This document shows, in pieces, positions 54,425-61,121 of a stretch of 61,121 nt of DNA. How positions within the stretch are numbered: the first letter of the stretch is position 1; every line of letters begins with the position of its first letter. Below the pieces are notes generated by a model. That model ran no database searches. It saw nothing but the letters and a program-made list of their open reading frames with translations, and was not told the DNA's origin. Source of the DNA: Vibrio sp. Hep-1b-8 (GTDB lineage: Bacteria; Pseudomonadota; Gammaproteobacteria; Enterobacterales; Vibrionaceae). The DNA lies in NCBI RefSeq assembly GCF_006124995.1, contig NZ_QEWN01000104.1, positions 1-61,121 of the forward strand, given 5' to 3'. The position numbers and the translations under genes are program-made.

Positions 54425-55668
54425 TTTGCTTCCAAATTAGAATTTGGCGCAAGAATAGCAGATTCTACTGGTGCTGGCTTGTCTATTGGGCCATTAGCCT
54501 CGGCTCTCGACAGCTTATGGCAGAGGATAAACACCAAAGCATAAAGCATTGAGCCTCCCGCCATGACATACGCCCAGCCCCCTTGTTGCCAGCAGTAGAT
54601 AAGGAAGAACCCACCAATACTACCGCCGATGTAGTAATGAACGAGATAAAGCGCTGTCGCAGTTGCTTTAGCGTGTGTCGCCTTTTGACTGACCCAAGCA
54701 TACGCGAGTGTATGAGTGAAGAACGCGCCAAAACTGATCAGGAGTAGGCCTAAAATCATAAAGGTCAGTGAATCTACATAAGCGATCAGCATACCAATTA
54801 GGCTAATCGTGGTCCCCGTAACCATTCCCGACACGCTTTGGTGACGCTTACGCCAAACCGAAGTTAATCTTGAACTCAACGTACCTGACAGATAGCAAAG
54901 GAAGATTAACGAAGCAAGACCGATTGGCAGGTTGTGCGGAGCCGCGACCAAGCGAAATCCCATCACTGAGTACAGATTGACGAACAGGGCAAAATTAACC
55001 CCACCAAGTACCATCGCAATCCAAATCGTTTTGTTTTTAATGTGCTTTACCACAGCACGATTATGGTAGCGCAACATGCCTCGTTGAGGCGTGAAGTTCA
55101 CCTGCTTTGGTAGGGTAAAGAACACTACTGATGCACCGAACAGTGACACCAGTGCGACGATGATGACGGCTTGCTGCCAGCCAAGTGCATCTGTCAGAGT
55201 ACCACCAATGATTCTTCCGGCAATACCGCCCAGAGAATTGGCAGCAATGTATCCGCCGATCGCTTGGGCGAAGGCCTGTTCAGACAACTCTTCAACCATA
55301 TAGGCAACCGCTACGGAGGCGAATGCAGCCAGCGCCATACCCATGAGCGCACGCAGTATAACGAGAACAACAAGTGAATCACTGACCAACATCGACAGGC
55401 CAATCACCGGCATAGCCAGCAGACCTACGAGCATTATCTTGCGCCGCCCGTATGATTCGGACGCGACTGCCCAAGGAACGAGACAAACGGACAAGGCAAG
55501 CGTACTGGCGGCAAACACCCAGTTAATTTGGGTTTCGGAAACGGAGAAATGAGTCGCCATAAACGGAAGCATCGGCTGGAACAGGTACAGGTTACAAAAA
55601 ACCAGAAATGAGCCTAAGGCTAAACTAAAAGTGACGTTCCGGTACTGCTTGGTTTTAAGCTCAATCAT
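54421..55668 (-). CDS. MFS transporter (YnfM-like)
   Basis: Inner-membrane transporter of 415 aa with 12 predicted spans. The MFS signature between helices 2 and 3 is visible (WAVASESYGRRKIMLVGLLAM), and the helix 5 motif GGIAGRIIGGTLTDALGWQQAV. It resembles the arabinose-efflux-like group of E. coli YnfM. The substrate is unknown. It is transcribed divergently from a LysR regulator 107 bp away, which probably controls it, and overlaps DUF1415 by 4 bp. Confidence 0.87.
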   Translation of the reverse strand: MIELKTKQYRNVTFSLALGSFLVFCNLYLFQPMLPFMATHFSVSETQINWVFAASTLALSVCLVPWAVASESYGRRKIMLVGLLAMPVIGLSMLVSDSLVVLVILRALMGMALAAFASVAVAYMVEELSEQAFAQAIGGYIAANSLGGIAGRIIGGTLTDALGWQQAVIIVALVSLFGASVVFFTLPKQVNFTPQRGMLRYHNRAVVKHIKNKTIWIAMVLGGVNFALFVNLYSVMGFRLVAAPHNLPIGLASLIFLCYLSGTLSSRLTSVWRKRHQSVSGMVTGTTISLIGMLIAYVDSLTFMILGLLLISFGAFFTHTLAYAWVSQKATHAKATATALYLVHYYIGGSIGGFFLIYCWQQGGWAYVMAGGSMLYALVFILCHKLSRAEANGPIDKPAPVESAILAPNSNLEAK

Positions 55669-55775
55669 AGTGGCGCTTCAAATAAGGAGATATGTGAGCA
55701 AAATATCAGTCAAAATGTGATAAATAAAATATATTAAAAATATTATCCTGATATGAAAATTATATAGAGATAAGC

Positions 55776-56645
55776 ATGGACTCGAAGCATCTCAAGCACT
55801 TTGTTGCTGTCGCACAACATGGGCATTTCACTCGAGCAGCCAAAGCACTGCATATCGCACAGCCGGCTTTGAGCATTTCGATAAAAAAGCTGGAACAAAG
55901 TCTGGGAGTCGAACTGTTTCGACGTGAAGATCGGCAAATATCGCTCACCGATGAAGGCGAGGTTCTGTATGAGCACGCCAAACGTATCTTACAGCAATTG
56001 GAAGATGCTCAACTTGCGATTGATGAGCTCAAAGGGCTTGAAAAAGGTGAAGTTCGGCTTGGTGCACCAAGTATGATGGGATCCTATTTCTTTCCACAGG
56101 TACTGATGGCATTTAACAGCCGTTATCCCAATCTGAAATTAACTTTGGTCGATGCGGGCACTCGAGATATTCGCAAGATGCTACTTAACGGCGAGCTCGA
56201 TATTGGTGTGATTGATGATGAAAATGTGCCTGAAGACCTAGAAACCGACCATCTTTTGCAAGTGGAAATGTTGGCCGTTGTTGCCAAAGAGCATGCATTC
56301 GCAAAACAGAAATCGGTTGGCTTCGAGGATTTTTTTGACCATGAGCTGGTGATGTTTAAACAAGGTTATTTTCACCGTAACTTTCTCGAAGAAAAGGCAT
56401 TGCAGTGCAGCAAAGAGATGCGCTTCTCTTTTGAAACCAATCTGTTGCCAATGATTCTAAGCATTGTAAAACACGAGTTTGCGATTACGGCACTACTTGA
56501 ATTAGTGACCCAAAATGAGAAAGAGGTGGTTGGAGTACCGTTTGAACCAAGAGTCAAAATCGATCTATTACTGGCGTGGCGAAAGGATGGATACTTATCT
56601 ATGGCGGACAGAACGTTTATTGATTTTGTTAAGCAATACGCCTAA
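55776..56645 (+). CDS. LysR-family transcriptional regulator
   Basis: Regulator of 289 aa with an N-terminal winged helix (LKHFVAVAQHGHFTRAAKALHIAQPALSISIKKLEQSLGVELFRR) and a C-terminal substrate-binding domain (about 90-289, beginning VRLGAPSMMGSYFFPQVLMAF). The closest layout is the CynR/YnfL type. It is divergent from the MFS transporter, and the 107-bp gap contains AT-rich palindromic stretches (AATATATTAAAAATATT). Activation of the transporter operon by an unknown ligand is the usual arrangement. Confidence 0.92.
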   Translation: MDSKHLKHFVAVAQHGHFTRAAKALHIAQPALSISIKKLEQSLGVELFRREDRQISLTDEGEVLYEHAKRILQQLEDAQLAIDELKGLEKGEVRLGAPSMMGSYFFPQVLMAFNSRYPNLKLTLVDAGTRDIRKMLLNGELDIGVIDDENVPEDLETDHLLQVEMLAVVAKEHAFAKQKSVGFEDFFDHELVMFKQGYFHRNFLEEKALQCSKEMRFSFETNLLPMILSIVKHEFAITALLELVTQNEKEVVGVPFEPRVKIDLLLAWRKDGYLSMADRTFIDFVKQYA

Positions 56646-56759
56646 TGCTCTAATCTCGTTGTGAATATCACACTTTGCTATTTCCCTATCGCACTAAGCC
56701 TAGGTTTGAAGTAATTTGAGGCTATCAATCTATGTTTTGAAGGGTAGGGAAACCATTCT

Positions 56760-58223
56760 ATGCAAATAATTATCAACCAGCTCGCTTTAGAAACAGGTAC
56801 CAATCGACTCGAAATCGACGAGTGGACGATTAACCATGGACAATCATGGGGCGTGTTCAGTACCGAAGGCGATATTGGGTCCGTATTAGGATGTCTACTT
56901 ACGGGCGAATATACAGTATCGGAATCTATGCTTTCAGCAAGCGAAGGAGGCATTGCTCAAGTTTCGCTGGTTGAACAGCAACGATTACTGGAAGAGGAAA
57001 TCGCCAATGATGAGACAGATTTTTTAGATAGAATTGATACAGGCACATCGGTTTACACATTGATTTATCGTCAGTGTCATTCTGAGTCGGTGACTAAAAA
57101 CCTGCTTGAAAAACTGGATCTTTGCCACTTAGAAAAAAGCGGTTTCCGCGTGCTGTCGACGGGAGAAACTCGTCGTGTAATGCTTGCCCGTGCATTGGCA
57201 ACACAGCCACAACTGATTGTGCTTGATAACCCCTTTACTGGCCTCGATGTCGCCCACAGAGCATCGCTAGCCGACTATCTGTATGAGTTATCGAAATCTA
57301 TCCAGATGATTGTTACTTTCAATCGTGAAGAGGATATACCAGCATGGGTTGAGCAGATTGCGATGTTCAATCACGGCAAACTTGAAAGTGTTATGCCAAA
57401 GAGTGAATGGGAGTCGCATCCTGTCATTCGTCAGATTAAGGCACAGTCTCAACAGCAGAGCGAACAGATGCTGGCATTAATCCACCGCTACCAACATAGC
57501 CACCATTTCGATAACCCGGTATTTGAAATCACACAAGGTCAAGTCGCGTACACGGATAAAACCATCTTTACGGGCTTGAACTGGCGAATTGATAATGGAC
57601 AACATTGGCAAATCAAAGGGCCAAACGGCTGTGGAAAAAGTACATTGCTTGGGCTCATTTTTGGCGACCATCCGCAATGTTATTCCAATGACATCCAGAT
57701 ATTTGGCAAAAAGCGCGGCTCTGGTGAATCTATTTGGGAAATAAAAAAGCACATCGGCATGGTGTCGTCTGCTCTGCATCTCCAATACCGTGTCAGTTGT
57801 AAGGCACTAGAAGTCATTCTTTCGGGCTTTTACGACTCAATTGGCCTTTACCAGCAACCCTCTAAGAAAGAGATTCAGGTTGCTAAAGAGTGGCTGGAAA
57901 TTCTCCATATGAGCCAGTATGCCAACATCTCGTTTAGAGAACTGGAATATGGTCAGCAGAGATTGCTGTTGATTGCTCGTGCGATTGTTAAACAGCCCGC
58001 GCTGCTGATATTGGATGAGCCATACCAAGGGTTGGATTATCTAGGAAGGCGGCTGGTAAAAAATACTCTCGAGCTGATTGCCAAGGAAAACTTAAGCCAA
58101 CTTCTTTATGTTTCACATTACCAAAACGACAAACTGGAAAGTATTGTCAATGAGGTCGAGTTTGTGTTTGATGAAACTGCCCATTGCTACAGAGCGAATG
58201 TTTCATCTGGCGAGACGCACTAA
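56760..58223 (+). CDS. modF: Double ATP-binding-cassette protein, ModF type
   Basis: Protein of 487 aa with two ABC ATPase domains and no membrane segment, as in E. coli ModF (490 aa). The second domain is complete: Walker A GPNGCGKST, signature-like ELEYGQQRLLLIARAI, Walker B LLILDEPYQGLD and switch His YVSHYQND. The first domain lacks a P-loop (WGVFSTEGDIGSVLG) and its Walker B reads LIVLDNPFTGLD with Asn for the catalytic Glu, while LSTGETRRVMLARAL is normal. One site is therefore probably inactive. No modABC genes are nearby, so a role in molybdate handling is only by family. Confidence 0.82.
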   Translation: MQIIINQLALETGTNRLEIDEWTINHGQSWGVFSTEGDIGSVLGCLLTGEYTVSESMLSASEGGIAQVSLVEQQRLLEEEIANDETDFLDRIDTGTSVYTLIYRQCHSESVTKNLLEKLDLCHLEKSGFRVLSTGETRRVMLARALATQPQLIVLDNPFTGLDVAHRASLADYLYELSKSIQMIVTFNREEDIPAWVEQIAMFNHGKLESVMPKSEWESHPVIRQIKAQSQQQSEQMLALIHRYQHSHHFDNPVFEITQGQVAYTDKTIFTGLNWRIDNGQHWQIKGPNGCGKSTLLGLIFGDHPQCYSNDIQIFGKKRGSGESIWEIKKHIGMVSSALHLQYRVSCKALEVILSGFYDSIGLYQQPSKKEIQVAKEWLEILHMSQYANISFRELEYGQQRLLLIARAIVKQPALLILDEPYQGLDYLGRRLVKNTLELIAKENLSQLLYVSHYQNDKLESIVNEVEFVFDETAHCYRANVSSGETH

Positions 58224-58299
58224 CATCTTGGTTTATCAGCGATAACTCGTTCCATACGAGCTAGCTAGGTTAAGTAACAGGTAGCTCGATTCACACCAT

Positions 58300-59907
58300 T
58301 TATGGTGTCGAATATTCCACCTCTTTGCCTTTGAGTTCAAGTTGATGAGCGGCTTGAGTTAAATCACCACCTCCATTACTGTCGCCAAAACAGACGACTG
58401 TGCCATTTGTTTTGAGTACAGCGAATGCGGTATCGGTCGCATAGACTGAATGTATATTGCTAAGATCAACGTTGGATGAGTTAGCGCCAAAATTTGAATG
58501 TCCCCACGTTAAGACCGTTTCATCCTTCATTAAGGCGAAGAAAGCATGACCGTTGGTGAAGAGTTTTTCCACCCCTTGCGAGAAATCTATGGTTGAGGAA
58601 TCTCCTCCTGCGCTAGCGGGTCCCCAAGATACGACCGTACCGTCGAGTTTAACCGCTGAGAATGCTTGTTTGGTGGCTGAGATCGATGTTACTCCGCCGG
58701 AAAAGTCGACACCGGTTGAGTTTCCACCGTGAGCCGCGTCTCCCCATGTGATCACTGAACCATCTTTCCTTAGCGCAGCAAACGCTTTCTTTGTTGCAAC
58801 AACGGTTTCTACGTTACTGATTTGGCTTACGACACCGCCATATGAGGGGTGCCCCCACGCAGTAATAGAACCGTCGTTTTTTAGTGCGACAAATGCACCG
58901 TCATTTGAAAATATATCAACAACAATGCCGTTAAGTTGAGTCGGTTGGCGCCCTCCAGAATCAGGGTGCCCCCATGCGACGACAGAACCGTCGTCCAGCA
59001 AAGCGGCAAACGAAGCCTCCGTCGCAAAGACCTTTTTTACCGTGCTGTTGAAGTGAACACCATTTAGATTTGCTCCAGTAAAGCTATTGCCCCATGCGAC
59101 AACGCTTCCATCAGTTTTGATTGCGACGAAGGATGCGTCATTGGAGTATATCGATTCAATGTCCCTTGAAAGATCGACATTAGAACTGTTCCCACCGCTA
59201 TTGGCACTTCCCCAAGTGACGACGCTACCGTCATTTTGCAGGGCGGCAAAGGCATAATCATTGGAGTAAATAGTGTTGATACCACTCGAGTTAAAGCTGA
59301 CCTGACTACTGTTGGCGCCGAGTGTGTTGTCGCCCCATGTAAAGACTTGCCCCTTGCTGTTCAGGGCAGCAAAAGCGCCTCCAGTGGAATAGATGCGTTT
59401 TATATCCGAAAGATCACGGTTTAAACTCCCGCCATAATAAGGGTCTCCCCAAGTCACGACCGTCCCGTTTCTCTTGAGTGCGGCGAAAGCTTTAGCGTTG
59501 CTATAGATAGTTTCAATGAGGTCTTCAGGTGGAGCGTAGTATTTGATTAGCGGAGAACTGACTTCGTCATTGGTGACGGTTAACTTAACTCTTTTGCCAA
59601 AGGTCGCCACATCGATTGTTTTAATCGGCCCAAATGATACTGAGTCTGAATGATCAAACGTACCGTCGTTGTTGCTATCCGTTTCCCACTGGTAGTCAAA
59701 ATCTTGGTGAGTGCAGATATGACAAAATGCTTTGACACCTATATAGCCAGTACTGGAATTGCCGTACCAAGCACCAAATTTATTGATCTCTATGGGGGGA
59801 GGCGGCGTAGGCTTTTTAGGGGGCACAAGGGAGACTGGCTCACTGCTGCCATTACAACCTAAAATGAACATGGGGACGATAATAAACAACAAGCCTATTC
59901 GGTTCAT
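58300..59907 (-). CDS. Lipoprotein with ten RCC1-like repeats
   Basis: Secreted lipoprotein of 535 aa. The start at 59907 (MNRIGLLFIIVPMFILGC) gives a lipobox ILGC; an ATG 21 bp upstream adds charged residues and is less likely. A Pro-rich linker (PPKKPTPPPP) leads to a domain of about 90 aa with TDSNNDGTFDHSDS (calcium-binding-like). Ten repeats of 36-40 aa follow, with consensus IxxIYSNxxAFAALKxDGSVVTWGDxxxGGNSSxVDLS. This resembles RCC1/BLIP-II beta-propeller blades. It is probably a surface protein. The function is unknown. Confidence 0.85.
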   Translation of the reverse strand: MNRIGLLFIIVPMFILGCNGSSEPVSLVPPKKPTPPPPIEINKFGAWYGNSSTGYIGVKAFCHICTHQDFDYQWETDSNNDGTFDHSDSVSFGPIKTIDVATFGKRVKLTVTNDEVSSPLIKYYAPPEDLIETIYSNAKAFAALKRNGTVVTWGDPYYGGSLNRDLSDIKRIYSTGGAFAALNSKGQVFTWGDNTLGANSSQVSFNSSGINTIYSNDYAFAALQNDGSVVTWGSANSGGNSSNVDLSRDIESIYSNDASFVAIKTDGSVVAWGNSFTGANLNGVHFNSTVKKVFATEASFAALLDDGSVVAWGHPDSGGRQPTQLNGIVVDIFSNDGAFVALKNDGSITAWGHPSYGGVVSQISNVETVVATKKAFAALRKDGSVITWGDAAHGGNSTGVDFSGGVTSISATKQAFSAVKLDGTVVSWGPASAGGDSSTIDFSQGVEKLFTNGHAFFALMKDETVLTWGHSNFGANSSNVDLSNIHSVYATDTAFAVLKTNGTVVCFGDSNGGGDLTQAAHQLELKGKEVEYSTP

Positions 59908-60146
59908 ATTTTTGGACCATATAATCAAAACACCAAAAGTATGTGCCGTTTTTAGGCTGCCAATGTTTCAGTTGAGTAACGTCTTGCAGGCATTTAACGT
60001 TTATGTCTAACTCAGTGCTGTAAATCTTGGAGAGACAACGACTTGAGTTGTATGACTTGCATGGGTAGAGTGTTTGTTGTTGGTGCCAATAGGGCCAATG
60101 GCTGTGAGCCAAATCTGTCCATCAATGAATTAGAGCGGAGAGTAAA

Positions 60147-60392
60147 ATGATTAGCTGCAACGATTATGACTATATCGAGATAGTGTGTTTGTACCGTTAT
60201 CCTGTTCGTTTGACGCTAACAACAGGTCAAAGCATGGAAGGTATTGCTCGTGATACTGCTCGCAATCAGGACAAGCAAGAAGTGATTAAACTCGACGTAG
60301 ACGGTGTCGAGCACTTGGTCGTACTCGACGAAATTTCATTAATGGACGTCTTGGTGGCGAATCCGCACTTCACGCAAAAACGTTTTATCTAA
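60147..60392 (+). CDS. rof: Rho-binding antiterminator (Rof/YaeO family)
   Basis: Small cytoplasmic protein of 81 aa. It begins ISCNDYDYIEIVCLYRYPVRLTLTTGQ, matching the E. coli Rof pattern INCDDYDNLELACxxxxxLxLxLxxG, and closes with EHLVVLDEISLMDV. Rof binds Rho and blocks its RNA-binding site, reducing Rho-dependent termination. A GGAGAG site lies 4 nt before the ATG. It is monocistronic. A short hairpin (GGAG / CTCC) follows without a clear T-run. Confidence 0.88.
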   Translation: MISCNDYDYIEIVCLYRYPVRLTLTTGQSMEGIARDTARNQDKQEVIKLDVDGVEHLVVLDEISLMDVLVANPHFTQKRFI

Positions 60393-60578
60393 CCCTTGGA
60401 GTTATACTCCCTCCTTTGCCTGAGAGTGAGAAAATTTTAAATAAGGACTCTGAGGACCGTGAGAGAAAATCTTATGAAGTAGAAGCGTAGATCAAGACCT
60501 AAGATGTTGTACGATTTTCCATCGTTAGTCGAAGAGTAGCGGTGTTTTTCAAGATAGTTGCCATCATTTGCTTGCTTA

Positions 60579-61121
60579 TTAAGCTGCTTCTCTTTCTGGA
60601 TTTAGGTGTACGTTACCAACTGGTTCACAGTTCCTGATATCACCAGGCCAGCGCTCAGGTTTTCGCTGTTTTGCTGCGAGCAATACCTCAGCTCGGCGCT
60701 TCAAGATCTCTTCATCTTTTCCATTATGACGCTCTGAAGGCGTGACATAATTTAGCTTACTGTGTTTGTGCTCGGTGTTGTACCAGCGCACGAAGGCTTC
60801 AACCCAACGTCGACTGCTGTCGAGACTTTCAAAGCCTTTTGTCGGCCAATTTGGCATGTACTTTACCGTGCGGAACAACGACTCAACATACGGATTATCA
60901 TCACTGACTCTTGGACGGCTATACGATGAGGTAATGCCTAACTCATCCATCTTCGCTTTGAACGTCAGCGACTTCATAGGCGCACCGTTATCTGAGTGAA
61001 GAACCAGCGGTTGGCTGAAGCACTGTTCTCGCATCAACGTCCGTTGCAGGAGTTGTGATGCTAACTCGCCACACTCACATTCATAGACTTCATACCCCAC
61101 GATTTTGCGGCTGTAGATATC
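60579..61121 (-). CDS. IS3-family transposase OrfB, 5' part outside the window
   Basis: The frame is open from the right-hand window edge (first residues DIYSRKIVGYEVYE), so only about 180 C-terminal residues are visible. It carries the rve integrase core: Asp in LHSDNGAPMKS and Glu in SDDNPYVESLFRTVKY, with WYNTEHKHSKLNYVTPSER typical of IS3-family OrfB. The first catalytic Asp would lie outside. The C-terminus (HLNPEREAA) appears complete. I could not define the terminal inverted repeat in 60393-60578. Confidence 0.92.
   Translation of the reverse strand, partial: DIYSRKIVGYEVYECECGELASQLLQRTLMREQCFSQPLVLHSDNGAPMKSLTFKAKMDELGITSSYSRPRVSDDNPYVESLFRTVKYMPNWPTKGFESLDSSRRWVEAFVRWYNTEHKHSKLNYVTPSERHNGKDEEILKRRAEVLLAAKQRKPERWPGDIRNCEPVGNVHLNPEREAA

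Noticed and set aside
59852..60122. Two overlapping minus-strand frames upstream of the RCC1-like lipoprotein (36 and 86 codons)
   Set aside because: No ribosome site, no recognisable features, and one overlaps the lipoprotein start.
60405..60425. Glycine-riboswitch-like text (CCTTTGCCTGAGAG) after rof
   Set aside because: Only this short 3'-like fragment matches; the paired GGAGAGA and CCGAAGG elements are missing.

Overview
The window looks like chromosome I of a Vibrio. Four things point there. A tandem glycine riboswitch of the V. cholerae VCI-II type precedes a sodium/amino-acid symporter. A RelV-type alarmone synthetase is present. The order hutHUGI-hutC, relV, tpm, purT, cdd, lrgAB, sbcB, cob genes, btuCD matches, as I recall it, the V. 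cholerae VC12xx region. The Rof, YggL and DUF1415 proteins are gammaproteobacterial. I cannot name the species. No rRNA or tRNA genes were seen. Both ends lie inside transposase genes (ISAs1 family on the left, IS3 family on the right), so the window could be a contig broken at repeats.

Layout. 1-7.1 kb is an accessory block: an ISAs1-type transposase, a (AATTT)9 tract, and a five-gene chaperone-usher fimbrial cluster (pilin, usher, chaperone, OmpA-like protein, adhesin-like protein). 7.4-12.5 kb carries an M32 carboxypeptidase, a LysE exporter, a decayed HD-GYP fragment, the riboswitch-controlled symporter and YggL. 12.7-16.7 kb has a small membrane protein, a coiled-coil membrane protein, a GGDEF-EAL protein and an M20 peptidase. 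17.1-21.0 kb is the tyrosine/homogentisate operon (hppD, hmgA, fumarylacetoacetase, maiA). 21.1-25.0 kb encodes a zinc-binding microprotein, a Sel1/J-domain membrane protein, an OmpA lipoprotein, a DUF2786 protein and a DUF3334 protein carrying the CheC/CheX phosphatase motif. 25.2-28.7 kb has YdiJ and a small methyltransferase.

28.8-35.2 kb is the complete histidine-utilisation operon with its HutC repressor and operator-like palindromes. It is followed by a truncated DUF3187 gene, relV, tpm, purT (with a PurR box), cdd (with CRP/CytR-like sites), lrgAB and sbcB. 44.3-53.1 kb groups cobalamin work: a flavin reductase, cobT-cobS-cobU-cobC and, further on, btuCD, with pepF and an isolated astE between. 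Directly after btuD is a sigma-54-type promoter followed by about 140 nt and a strong terminator. This is a candidate small RNA that does not resemble Qrr. The right end has a MazG-like protein, DUF1415, an MFS transporter with divergent LysR, a ModF-type double ATPase, a lipoprotein of ten RCC1-like repeats, Rof, and the second transposase.

The observations most worth following are the sigma-54 RNA candidate, the CheC-type motif in the DUF3334 protein, the signal-peptide-like N-terminus of RelV, the pentanucleotide tract upstream of the fimbrial cluster, and the RCC1-like lipoprotein. All calls come from reading the sequence; no database search was run.
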